56,735 nt of DNA, taken from positions 1 to 56,735 of the forward strand of contig CAZCYD010000014.1 in NCBI GenBank assembly GCA_964502735.1. The letters are read 5' to 3'. Under the pieces are notes generated by a model, which saw nothing but the letters and a program-made list of their open reading frames with translations, ran no database searches and had not been told where the DNA came from. Position numbers and translations under genes: made by a program. This DNA comes from JACKAN01 sp964502735 (GTDB lineage: Bacteria > Bdellovibrionota > Bdellovibrionia > Bdellovibrionales > UBA1609). This document shows positions 17,065 through 26,065 of the stretch, in pieces (position 1 is the stretch's first letter; every line of letters begins with the position of its first letter).

Positions 17065-17706
17065 TTAGTTGTTTAAATTCAAGTGGTCACAAAGTCGACC
17101 TTTAGATTGAACTTCAACTCCGTCATGATCTGTCATATTTAGATGACAGAGGTCATATCCCTGTTCCTTAAGAGTTAATGCCGCTTCTTCCAATAGATCC
17201 AAACTCAATTGAGGAGTTCGACTCAAAATCCATGCATACTTTCTGGACGGATGCCCAACAACAGAATACTTGTAGTCCTTCCCTATTTTCAAAATCCAAT
17301 AGTCACCACCAAAGGCGTATATCCAATTAAAAAATTTGACAAATGTAACTCGCAATTTGGCAGGAGAGCTCTCATCAACAACTTTTGCCTGCCCGTTGGC
17401 CACTGATGTCTCATCCAATTTTGTTTTGCAAGAATTTTGTACGCTAATTTTGCCTATGCCTTCTGTAAGTGAATACTCGGCCGTAGTATTTTTCACGCAT
17501 TGCTTTTGGAATGAGTGGGGTATTTTTGCAATCTCATACCACTTGCCTAAATACAAGCTAAAATCAATACTCTTTTCAACCTGAACCTCATCTGCACGAG
17601 AACTTTCTTTGGGTTTTGCATGAGCAACTGGGTCCGTTAAAAAATAACTAATTGTGATATATATTACGACATATGTTATAGGATTAAAAACTAAGTATAT
17701 TTTCAT
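17065..17706 (-). CDS. secreted lipocalin of the Blc family, 213 aa
   Basis: Bacterial lipocalin that binds a lipid or other hydrophobic ligand. The N-terminus is hydrophobic (residues about 1-30) and ends in VAHA, a signal-peptidase I site, so it is probably periplasmic rather than a lipoprotein. The family motif is LGKWYEIAKIPHSFQ (GxW), followed by the conserved YKYSVVGHPSRKYAWILSRTP region. Cys pairs near the start and end (QKQC, LCDHL) fit the disulfide seen in the family. ATG 17706, behind GGGACGG, is preferred to an in-frame TTG at 17718. A stem (17043-17050 with 17065-17072) covers the stop codon and may end the transcript. Confidence 0.9.
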   Translation of the reverse strand: MKIYLVFNPITYVVIYITISYFLTDPVAHAKPKESSRADEVQVEKSIDFSLYLGKWYEIAKIPHSFQKQCVKNTTAEYSLTEGIGKISVQNSCKTKLDETSVANGQAKVVDESSPAKLRVTFVKFFNWIYAFGGDYWILKIGKDYKYSVVGHPSRKYAWILSRTPQLSLDLLEEAALTLKEQGYDLCHLNMTDHDGVEVQSKGRLCDHLNLNN

Positions 17707-17887
17707 GAACCGTCCCAATTTTTCACTTGCAGAAATCTCTAAAAAGATATTCTTCGATAACTAATTTGTCCATAAGGTCCATAATTTTAATCTCTGCGTT
17801 GCAGCTGCTCCTTATACAAGCCCCAATAATATATTCCAAATTTAGCGAACTCTTAGTAAAATACAAAGAATATGGAGGTTGTATTCA

Positions 17888-18901
17888 ATGAAAAGCTTTA
17901 CTGACCCTCTCCGAGAACTGGAAGAATGTTTGATACAAATTAACTCGACTACAATGGGCCGGCGAGCATTCTTAGCAGCTATGCCCTTATTACTTGCCTC
18001 TTGTGCAACGCCAAAAACTCGATATAGGGAGGGGGACAATCAAGGACAATATACCGACTTGTCTGTTGAAGACGAAAAGCAAATGACCAAGGACGTCTTA
18101 CCCCAGATGAAAAAAGACTACCCCCCACTCAAAGACAATCATCTACAAAGTTATATTTCTGATCTTGGACAAAAACTTGTGCAGGCCAACAACCTTCACA
18201 ACAAGCCGTATACCTATTCCTTTTCAGTTGTAGATGTAGGCTACATTAATGCCTTTGCTTTACCGGCAGGCACTGTATTCGTCACAGCCCCACTCATAGC
18301 TATGGCCGAAACAGAGGCTGAATTAATGGGGGTCATTGGACATGAGGTTGGACATATTCAAGCTCGACATACCGCTGAAAGGATGCATGCAGCAAAGAAA
18401 GCACAAAGTAAAAGCTGGCTTTATGGAATCGGTGGAGGACTAGCTGGTGCCGCACTCGGGCTTGGCGTGGGAAAGCTGACGTGTAGAAAAAATGATCGCC
18501 AATGCTTACAAAAGGCTGCTGAACTTGGAGCTGTCGCTGGGGTCGGCGGAGGACTTCTCATTCAAAAGTATGCCTTTATGGCAAACTCTCGAGAGGACGA
18601 AATGGAGGCCGATCGAATCGGTTTTAGAACCGCCCTCAAAAGCGGGTACGACAAAAATAAAATTGGGCTCTTTTATGAAAAACTCTACGAAATGGAGCAA
18701 AAGTCAAAAAAGTCTCAAGGCGTAAATCCAATTCTGGCTTCACTTTCTGATGCCATGAGCACTCACCCCCCAAGCTTAGAACGAATAAAACAAATGAGAC
18801 AAATGTCTAATGAGTCTGTAAACCCAGCCAAGGCTCTTGTCTCTAGCTCCGACTTTGCAAAGATGAGAAGCCTGGCTGCCAAATATGCTAAAAAAAAGTG
18901 A
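17888..18901 (+). CDS. M48 family zinc metalloprotease with Tat-like lipoprotein signal
   Basis: 337-aa M48 peptidase. The active site HEVGH is at residues 152-156 and the third zinc ligand is the Glu in REDEMEADRIG. Before it is the substrate-strand sequence NAFALPAGTVFVT typical of BepA/LoiP-like periplasmic M48 proteases, which degrade misfolded outer-membrane proteins. The N-terminus is unusual: 23 residues precede GRRAFLAAMPLLLASC, a twin-Arg followed by a lipobox with Cys39, so a Tat-exported lipoprotein is likely, and the real start could be the internal ATG just before GRR. The ATG at 17888 has an excellent ribosome binding site (GGAGGTT). A glycine-rich membrane-like loop (about 175-225) is inserted after the active site. 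Confidence 0.92.
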   Translation: MKSFTDPLRELEECLIQINSTTMGRRAFLAAMPLLLASCATPKTRYREGDNQGQYTDLSVEDEKQMTKDVLPQMKKDYPPLKDNHLQSYISDLGQKLVQANNLHNKPYTYSFSVVDVGYINAFALPAGTVFVTAPLIAMAETEAELMGVIGHEVGHIQARHTAERMHAAKKAQSKSWLYGIGGGLAGAALGLGVGKLTCRKNDRQCLQKAAELGAVAGVGGGLLIQKYAFMANSREDEMEADRIGFRTALKSGYDKNKIGLFYEKLYEMEQKSKKSQGVNPILASLSDAMSTHPPSLERIKQMRQMSNESVNPAKALVSSSDFAKMRSLAAKYAKKK

Positions 18902-18929
18902 GCCAAAGAGATTAAAAATTTGATTTAAA

Positions 18930-20787
18930 TTAAGTTGGTTTTAAAGACTTTGTCCATTGAGAAATTTTTTCTCTGATGGTTTGTGTGGCTCCGTCAAACT
19001 GTACTCCGTAGGACTTCTGAGACTCGCTCCAAACAATGTGACCGTTGGCCTCCACTTGATCTTGTCCATCAGGACCCGTAATAGTCATTTTAATCACAGA
19101 ACCCCGCTCTAACAATTCATTTGTATTTAACTGCACTCCTCCCATAGAAATACTGCTAACAGATCCGATTAATTCCTTGCCACCAACTTTGACTCTTACA
19201 CTAGAATCGATTTGGAATCGCTGGTGCTTTCTTCGATTTTCTGGAATCTGCGAGCGCAAGTACTGCAACAACATCAACGGCACAGCCAGCATTCCCAGTA
19301 TGACAACAATATACCAGGTGTTCATGGTTCCGCCTGACCCAGGAGGCCATCCACCCCGTCCTTCTCTAGCCATGTCGGAGTAGAGTTTAGCCACCATTCC
19401 GCAGCCTCCCCCGCCAGCAATACTAGATGCCAATTGACGGTCCTCATTCGTAAAAGAGTAATTGGGTTGGTTGGATAACGAACCGGCCACCTTTGAAAAC
19501 TCTATAGCTGAGTAGGCATTAATTCTAGATTCAGTTACAATCTTAGATTTAAGTAAATCTACAGGATCAGAGTGGTTAAAGACGATTTCCTTAACATGAT
19601 AACCCGACAATTGTTCATTTTCAGCCATCATTAAGGCGGCAACACCAGACACGAACGGAGCCGCCATAGAGGTTCCCGAAGAAGATCCATATTTACCATT
19701 TGGAATCGTGCTCAATATAAATACCCCAGGAGAGCCTAAGCCAACAGAGGATTTACCGAAATTCGAAAATGTAGCCAAACTGTCTAAATCTGTTGTCGCC
19801 GCAACGGAAATTACATGAGGCACATTGTAGGATGCTGGATACATTGGGTAGTAGTCATTGTCAGCCCCAGAGTTACCTGCAGCAGCCACAAAGGCCACTC
19901 CCTGCTGGTAAGAGTAAACCAAAGCCTCATGAAGGGCTCCACTGTAATTTGGCCCCCCCCCATGAGTTGTTTAACACCTGAGCCCCATTTTGAACGGCAT
20001 AATAGATGGCATTGATGGCATTGCTTGTTGTGCCTATTCCAGAAGAATCCAAAAATTTAAGTGGCATAATTTTAATTTTAGATTCAGATATGGGATTAGA
20101 AAATATATCTTGCCCAACACTAAGTACAATTCCAGAAACATGAGTACCATGACCATCATCATCAAACATATACCCTGAGTTGTGAACAAAGTTCCAACCG
20201 TTTACATCATCTATATATCCATTCCCGTCATCATCAATTCCATTATTGGCAATCTCTCCTAGATTGACCCACACAGCCCCAGAATCTACAAAAACGGGAT
20301 GGTGAACATCCAACCCCGTGTCTATAACGGCAACAATAGGCTTAGTTCCCTTTACTCCCACTGATTGCCAGACTTCTTGCACATGAATATCGGCATTTGT
20401 TGTTAAATAAGATTGGCCCTGAGCCATAATACCGATCTCTTCACTTGAATAAGTTTGTTCAAATCCATTGAGATCTTTTTTAGTTAAAATGTAATTAGGT
20501 TCTGCGTACTCAACATTAGGATCGGCCTCAAGTTCAGCAATCATACTTTCTACAGATTGACCGACTTTTCCCGAAAAATGGTACATATTTATTTTTGAGA
20601 AGGCACTTTTAAGAACCAATTTTTTTTGACCTTGAGCCTTGCCAAAGAACTGCTGTGTAGCACCCGGATTCGAGGACGACTTGAGTTTAACTATAACTTC
20701 GCCCTCTACATAAGATTGAGCCATTGATGTATTTAAAAATACAATGCTGAGAATCAATATAATTAAACCATTTAAAGTACTGAACAC
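18930..20787 (-). pseudogene. subtilisin-like protease with membrane segment and PilZ domain, interrupted at a poly-G run
   Basis: Two adjacent minus-strand frames (20787-19927 and 19922-18930) form one protein of about 620 aa. Order: signal peptide (MAQS), I9-type propeptide (about 25-100), S8 domain with Asp156 in VIDTG and His213 in GHGTHVSG, oxyanion region NNSWGG, then in the next frame AAAGNSG and the Ser in SSSGTSMAAP. It continues into a membrane helix (NTWYIVVILGMLAVPLMLL) and a C-terminal PilZ domain (RKHQRF, then SISMGG). The frame breaks in nine G residues (C run at 19953-19961); eight or eleven G would join NNSWGG to NYSGALHEALVYSY. GTG at 20787 follows GAGGAG. It is either phase-variable, decayed or a sequencing error. 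Confidence 0.8.
19953..19961 (-). repeat. homopolymer run of nine G (coding strand) inside the subtilase gene
   Basis: A (C)9 run on the plus strand, read as (G)9 in the gene, lies in the codons for the conserved WGGG of the subtilase catalytic domain. The two halves of the gene change frame exactly here. Poly-G runs of this length are prone to slippage, so the run is a candidate on/off switch. Confidence 0.85.
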
Positions 20788-20809
20788 CAACGCTCCTCAA
20801 AGAAAAAAG

Positions 20810-20846
20810 AAGCTCGCAAACAGAGATTCTCTCCATTTGCGAGCTT
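20810..20846 (-). terminator. rho-independent terminator or attenuator ahead of the subtilase gene
   Basis: A perfect 11-bp stem (AAGCTCGCAAA at 20810-20820 with TTTGCGAGCTT at 20836-20846, 15-base loop) is followed in the minus direction by a T-rich tail (CTTTTTTCTTT). It lies 219 bases after the ppiD stop codon and 22 bases before the GTG start of the subtilase gene. It can end the ppiD transcript; because no room for a promoter remains after it, it may also attenuate transcription entering the subtilase gene. Confidence 0.75.
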
Positions 20847-21065
20847 AACTTTTATACCTATCGGACCAAGGTCTAGATTCGTGAGTAAAAAACTAAGAAA
20901 AGGTTCATTTTATTTAAAATTAACTGGCACAAAAATTGTCATGTTGATAATTCTGTACCATTCTGAGACCCGAGCAAAATAAAAATTGGGTCTCATGGTT
21001 TTACCCTCTATTTCGTCAGTGTTTTGACCAGCATTTTTGTCTTTCTAGATCTATCTTTCTTAGAT

Positions 21066-22583
21066 TTATCTCGCTAAAACTTGTGGATTTCTATCAATTT
21101 GGGCCGTTTCCTTTACCTGCTCAGCCCACATATTAAATATATCTGAGGCAATTCGGCCCTTATTAATATCAGAATCAGCCGAAAACTCGCTGGTCATCGT
21201 TTTCTTTGGTAACTCTTCCTTAAAGGTCTTCACTCTAACGATGTAATGCTGCTTGCCTACTTGAATAAGTTCTCTCACCAACTTTTCGCCATTTGCCGCA
21301 AACCTAAGCACTTTGGACAGATCCTCTTCCTTGAAAGACAGCTTTGGAATTGAGTTGGCACTCAACTTAAAGTCTCCGGTGTCTTCCCACTTTATTTTTT
21401 TACCACTCACCCATTTGTTAATTTGTTTGAGATCTGAACCTTCAACCCACGATTTTAGTTTTTCTAATTCCGCCTGCTTTTTTTTATCTGTCAATATCTC
21501 CTGGGCAATTTGATAACTGGCGTCCTCGAGGGAGCGAGTCGTAGCTTCTTGCTTTTCTTCAACCTTAATAAGGTGATAACCAAATTGAGTCTCAACGGGC
21601 TCACTTACCGTGTTTAAATCTGATTGAAAGGCCACAGTTTCAAATTCAGGGACCATACTCCCTCTGCCAAAAAAACCAAGGTCTCCCCCCTTTTCTTTGC
21701 TGCCAGGGTCATCACTATACTCCTTTGCTAATTTAGCAAAGTCCTCATTCCCAAGTTTAGATTGTATCTCTTTAATTTTAGCTAGAGCTTGCTCCTTATC
21801 GCCAGTCTTCGAAGAATCAAACTTTACAAGTATATGTCGAGCCCTTACTTTTTCTTCTTCCTCAAAATTCATTTTGTTGGCCATGTAATAATCCTTAATC
21901 GCCGACTCATTTTCTGAATTTGAAACATAGGCTTTGATCTCATTCTCATTTAACTTAAAACCGTCGGTGAGATGGTCATCAGAAACTCTGGCAAACTCAA
22001 AATTTGCATTGATAACATCCAACTTTCTAGTGGCCTCAGAACTCACTCGACTTGGCTCCAAAGCCAACTCCACAAGACTCCTCAACTGAGTGGTTGCCAC
22101 TTCTTTACGCACTTCGGACTCAAACTTCTCAGGTGAAATCTTCCTGTAACTCAAATAGTTGTCGTATCTTTCTCGGCGAAATTTTTCGTCCTCTTGAAAC
22201 GCCGGGATTTTCATAATGTAGTCTCTAATTTCTTCATCTGAAACAATCACACCTAGATTTTTTGCTTCCTGGGAGATCACTTGAGAATTTATCAACATTT
22301 CAAGAGCCTGTGATTTTATATTGTCCAAGTACATTTGCCTTTGTGCCGCAGGAAGGAAATCTAACTGTCCTTTATACTGACTCTCCAAACGCGCATAAGC
22401 CTCGCGAAAATCGACAAAAGAGATGGGCTCTTTATTTACTAAAGCTGCAGGCCCACCAACTGATGAAAGACCAAACTGATTGGGGATGTCGCCCATAAAT
22501 ACAAACACCAAACATATCGCACCAAAGATAATGTAGGCCATTATGTTTCTTGCCCTTTTGGGCTTTCTCACTTTTTCCAGCAT
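21066..22583 (-). CDS. ppiD: PpiD/SurA-like periplasmic peptidyl-prolyl isomerase, 505 aa
   Basis: Membrane-anchored folding factor for secreted and outer-membrane proteins. A basic N-terminus (KVRKPKRARN) precedes one membrane helix (about 15-32). Then come a SurA_N-type chaperone region (about 45-200) and a parvulin domain (about 240-345) with RARHILVKF, DFAKLAKEYSDDPGS, GGDLGFFGRGSMVPEFE and FGYHLIKVE. The C-terminal 150 residues are a second helical chaperone part. Length is a little under the E. coli PpiD (623 aa). A strong ribosome binding site (AAGGAGA) supports the ATG. It is divergent from mreC. Confidence 0.92.
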   Translation of the reverse strand: MLEKVRKPKRARNIMAYIIFGAICLVFVFMGDIPNQFGLSSVGGPAALVNKEPISFVDFREAYARLESQYKGQLDFLPAAQRQMYLDNIKSQALEMLINSQVISQEAKNLGVIVSDEEIRDYIMKIPAFQEDEKFRRERYDNYLSYRKISPEKFESEVRKEVATTQLRSLVELALEPSRVSSEATRKLDVINANFEFARVSDDHLTDGFKLNENEIKAYVSNSENESAIKDYYMANKMNFEEEEKVRARHILVKFDSSKTGDKEQALAKIKEIQSKLGNEDFAKLAKEYSDDPGSKEKGGDLGFFGRGSMVPEFETVAFQSDLNTVSEPVETQFGYHLIKVEEKQEATTRSLEDASYQIAQEILTDKKKQAELEKLKSWVEGSDLKQINKWVSGKKIKWEDTGDFKLSANSIPKLSFKEEDLSKVLRFAANGEKLVRELIQVGKQHYIVRVKTFKEELPKKTMTSEFSADSDINKGRIASDIFNMWAEQVKETAQIDRNPQVLAR

Positions 22584-22678
22584 AATTTTCTCCTTAAGAT
22601 CATAAACATCGCTATTTTTCTTAATTTTTTCAAGGAGATCTGTTATTTTTATGGAGTTTATACAACTGAGAGGGTGCG

Positions 22679-23596
22679 TTGAACTATTTTTCCTTTGATT
22701 TAAAGAAAGTGCTGATAATCATTTGTCTTGTCGCTGTCCCGTTACTAGTCGTTAACATGGAGCATAATCCCAATAAACCCTACTGGTTTGTGAAGCCCTT
22801 TATCTTTGTATCAGGGGTCGTTCAAAATGCTTACTCAAGCTTTAGTTCAGGAGTGCGGGGAACAACTGGCCTTTATCTTAATTTGGTCAACATTAAAAAA
22901 AACAACCGTAAATTGCAGGAAGATAACTCTGAGTTACGCGCTCAACTCGGCGCTCTTGAAGAACTCAAACTTGAGAATGAGAGACTAAATAAACTACTTG
23001 GATTCAAAGGCAATACAAAAATGGATCTGCTAACAGCCAAAGTTATTGGTAAGGATCTACTTCTTGAGCACAGTACCCTCACAATAAATAGAGGCACCCG
23101 ACATGGCATCCGAGAGTTTATGGCCGTCATTACAATTGGGGGTGTCGTTGGTTATATTATACAACCGCAGATGTTCACCTCCCAGGTTCTCCTTTTAACA
23201 GACAGGTACGCAAGTATTGACGCTATTGTTCAGCGCTCCCGGTCACGAGGGATCATTGAAGGATTAACAAAAAAAAGTTGCAAAATGAATTACCTAGAAA
23301 GGGATGACGATGTGGTCGCTGGCGACAGAATTGTGACAAGTGGTCTGAATAACATTTTCCCCAAAGGATTTCTTATTGGCACTGTGACTGATGTCAGTAA
23401 AAATCGCTATGATATCAGTCAGGAAGTTTTTGTTCGACCTGCAATTAACCCCTTCACTTTGGAAGAGGCCTTTGTTGTTCTAAATACCAACAACGAAGAC
23501 TTTCTAACTGAAAATGACCCTTCAATAGATCTTAAAGAAAAAACTTCTGCAGAAGAAGAGCTCCAACAACCCGAGAAGGCAAATAACCACCCATGA
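22679..23596 (+). CDS. mreC: rod-shape determining protein MreC
   Basis: Bitopic scaffold of the elongasome: cytoplasmic start, one membrane helix (about 9-26), a coiled coil (about 66-103, with NRKLQEDNSELRAQLGALEE) and the beta-rich periplasmic domain with LTINRGTRHGIREFMAVIT, GGVVGYI and the DRIVTSGLNNIFPKGFLIG segment typical of MreC. The start is a TTG at 22679 with the ribosome binding site GAGAGGG; no ATG fits. It overlaps mreD by 4 bases (ATGA). First gene of mreC-mreD-mrdA-rodA. No mreB lies directly upstream in this window. Confidence 0.95.
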   Translation: MNYFSFDLKKVLIIICLVAVPLLVVNMEHNPNKPYWFVKPFIFVSGVVQNAYSSFSSGVRGTTGLYLNLVNIKKNNRKLQEDNSELRAQLGALEELKLENERLNKLLGFKGNTKMDLLTAKVIGKDLLLEHSTLTINRGTRHGIREFMAVITIGGVVGYIIQPQMFTSQVLLLTDRYASIDAIVQRSRSRGIIEGLTKKSCKMNYLERDDDVVAGDRIVTSGLNNIFPKGFLIGTVTDVSKNRYDISQEVFVRPAINPFTLEEAFVVLNTNNEDFLTENDPSIDLKEKTSAEEELQQPEKANNHP

Positions 23597-24135
23597 ACTT
23601 CCGTGGATTAACCCTATTAAATATTGTAGTATTCACCCTTTTTTTGGTTATCTTCACAAGCCTTCAATGTTCACTATGGCTTCAATTTTTTGGCTTTTTC
23701 CCAGCTCCACAAACATGGATACCTTTCCTGGTTTACTGGGCCATTTACAGAAACTTTGTGGAGGGTTTGCTCTTTTGTTATATTATCACGATTGCAACAG
23801 TACCCCTTACAGCAATGCCCTTAAGTATTTTTACAATTTTATGCTTAGTTATTTTTCTTTTCACGAAACTGATCAAAGAGCGCATATACTGGAACGGAGT
23901 TACCTACCTCATGTTTATATGTGGAATCATGTCTCTGAGTTATCCAATTTTTCATATCGCACTATCTTGGCTTCTAGAAAAAAATCCCATTAGTGATCCC
24001 GAAATCATTGATTCTATTCTCACCAGTCTTTTGACTTCACTCATAGCCCTACCCGCCTTTTTTATATTTTCTAAACTCGATCAGTGGACGCGCAAAGAAC
24101 TCCCCAGAGACGTTGGAGTTATCCATTATGAGTAA
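23593..24135 (+). CDS. mreD: rod-shape determining protein MreD
   Basis: 180-aa polytopic membrane protein with about five helices and little soluble sequence, the normal size and character of MreD. The assignment rests on position between mreC and mrdA and on the PQTWIPFLVYWAIYRNFVEGLLFCY segment family pattern of a helix followed by a short loop and a long membrane hairpin. ATGA overlap with mreC, 8-base overlap with mrdA: translation is coupled. It links MreC to the cytoplasmic and membrane parts of the cell-elongation complex. Confidence 0.9.
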   Translation: MNFRGLTLLNIVVFTLFLVIFTSLQCSLWLQFFGFFPAPQTWIPFLVYWAIYRNFVEGLLFCYIITIATVPLTAMPLSIFTILCLVIFLFTKLIKERIYWNGVTYLMFICGIMSLSYPIFHIALSWLLEKNPISDPEIIDSILTSLLTSLIALPAFFIFSKLDQWTRKELPRDVGVIHYE

Positions 24136-26062
24136 TTATTTTGAGCCAAGTGACGAGTCTGTCAAAGACTACTCTAGTCGCTTTAAGCTTTTTTATTTTA
24201 TTTTGTTCTTTGCCTTTTCAATACTTTTTATTCGACTCTGGTACCTACAGATTGTTCAAGGACCTGAGCTAAGAGACTATTCCGAAAAAAATCGGGTCAA
24301 AGAAACAAAAATCACAGCTCCCCGTGGTTTTATCTTAGATAGAAACGAAGAAATCCTTGTTCAAAATCTGCCTGGATTTTCAGTCACTATTTCCCCTCAG
24401 TATGCCACAAAACTCGAACAAACCTCTGCTGCAGTCGCTGAAATATTGGGTCTTGATCAAGTTGAGGTCTTAAATCTCGTAAAAGACAGTCGAAGACGCA
24501 ATGGTCCGTTTCGTCCTGTATCTATAAAAGACAACCTCAGTCTAAATGAGGTTTTTAAACTCAAATTACTGAGAATGAATCACCCCGGACTCAACATCAA
24601 AGAAAATATTGTAAGAAGTTACCCTCTAAAAGAAAGTGGTGCGCAGCTTTTTGGTTATGTTGGTGAAATCTCAAAGCATCAAATTCAAAGCTTAAACAGT
24701 AAATATCCCGATATAAACTTTGAACAGGGAGATATTATTGGAAAGAGCGGACTAGAAGAGGTCTGGGAAAATAAAATCCGTGGAATTCCCGGCCTCAACT
24801 TTGTCGAAGTTGATGCAAAAGGACGTGAAGCCACGACAGACACTCCAAGTTTCTTGGGCTTAAAAGCCTATAAAAATGTCCCAGGATACAACCTAGTTCT
24901 GACGATAGACAAAGATGTGCAAATTGCAGCTCACAACTCCATGATCAATAGAGATGATAAAATTGGACCACGATTAGGGAGTCTCATCGCCATTAAAAGT
25001 AACGGTGAAGTTCTGGCTTGGGTTAATTCTCCTTCATTTGACCCCAATGAGTTCTCAACCGGAATATCTGGCTCACTTTGGGCTAGGCTTATCAACGACC
25101 CCTTTAAACCTCTAAGAAATAAAGTTGTACAGGATCACTACTCCCCAGGCTCCACCTTTAAGCCGATTGTGGCTCTCGCCGCTCTAGAAGAACAAATTAT
25201 AAATGAAAATACAATTATTCATTCCCCTGGTTCTCTGAGGTTCGGACGAAGAGTCTACCATGATCATACAAGACATGGACACGGCAATATTAATGTAAAA
25301 CAGGCCCTAGAAAGATCCAGCAATGTCTTTTTTTATAAAATGGGAATATCTTTGGGGATCGACAATATTCATAAATACGCTACGGCTTTGGGGTTAGGGT
25401 CTAAAACGGGAATCAACATTGCCAACGAAGTTCCCGGCTTGATGCCCAACTCAGACTGGAAGAGACGTCAATACGGTGAGGAATGGCAGCCAGGAGAAAA
25501 CCTAAGCAATGCCATAGGACAGGGATTTGTTTTAACAACTCCTTTGCAAATGGCACTCGCGTTTAATGCCATTGGCTTAGAGGGTAAGCTGTATCGACCT
25601 TTTATTGTTAAAAAGCTGACTGACCACAAGGACAATACTGTTGAAGAGTTTGAACCCAAACTCATAAAAGATCTAACTATTGAGGATGAAAATGGATTTC
25701 ATATTGACCGCAAACACTTTAAAATTGTCAAGGAGGGCTTGAGATTAGTTTCGAATGGTGAATTTGGAACGGCGAGATGGCATAGGATTCCAGGCATTGA
25801 AATCGCAGGAAAAACGGGAACTTCTCAGGTAAAAAGTTTTACTGCCGACCAGATTTACGAAAAGTGCCACGAACGACCAATTGATGAGAGACACCACGGC
25901 TGGTTTGTAGGTTATGCCCCAGCAGACAATCCTGAAATTACGGTTGCGGTCCTTGCTGAGCATGCCTGTGCTGGCTCTTCTGGGGGAGCCCCCGTTGTCA
26001 GGGACGTTATCAAGGCCTATTTTGAAAAATACCACCCTGAAAAATTAAAGGTAAAGAAATAA
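24128..26062 (+). CDS. mrdA: penicillin-binding protein 2 (elongasome transpeptidase)
   Basis: Class B PBP, 644 aa, which crosslinks peptidoglycan during side-wall growth with RodA. A membrane anchor lies at about 20-42, then the pedestal domain beginning APRGFILDRN, and the transpeptidase domain with SPGSTFKP (Ser342, Lys345), SSN at the second motif (ERSSNVFFY) and KTGT at the third (AGKTGTSQ). The ATG at 24128 is preferred to an upstream in-frame TTG because GGAG precedes it and MSNYFEP is a usual start. It overlaps mreD and is followed 3 bases later by rodA. Confidence 0.95.
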   Translation: MSNYFEPSDESVKDYSSRFKLFYFILFFAFSILFIRLWYLQIVQGPELRDYSEKNRVKETKITAPRGFILDRNEEILVQNLPGFSVTISPQYATKLEQTSAAVAEILGLDQVEVLNLVKDSRRRNGPFRPVSIKDNLSLNEVFKLKLLRMNHPGLNIKENIVRSYPLKESGAQLFGYVGEISKHQIQSLNSKYPDINFEQGDIIGKSGLEEVWENKIRGIPGLNFVEVDAKGREATTDTPSFLGLKAYKNVPGYNLVLTIDKDVQIAAHNSMINRDDKIGPRLGSLIAIKSNGEVLAWVNSPSFDPNEFSTGISGSLWARLINDPFKPLRNKVVQDHYSPGSTFKPIVALAALEEQIINENTIIHSPGSLRFGRRVYHDHTRHGHGNINVKQALERSSNVFFYKMGISLGIDNIHKYATALGLGSKTGINIANEVPGLMPNSDWKRRQYGEEWQPGENLSNAIGQGFVLTTPLQMALAFNAIGLEGKLYRPFIVKKLTDHKDNTVEEFEPKLIKDLTIEDENGFHIDRKHFKIVKEGLRLVSNGEFGTARWHRIPGIEIAGKTGTSQVKSFTADQIYEKCHERPIDERHHGWFVGYAPADNPEITVAVLAEHACAGSSGGAPVVRDVIKAYFEKYHPEKLKVKK

Positions 26063-26065
26063 TTT

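Noticed and set aside
20964..20995. Stem TGAGACCC/GGGTCTCA as terminator
   Set aside because: No T-run on either side and a 16-base loop; kept only as a weak hairpin between ppiD and the stronger terminator.
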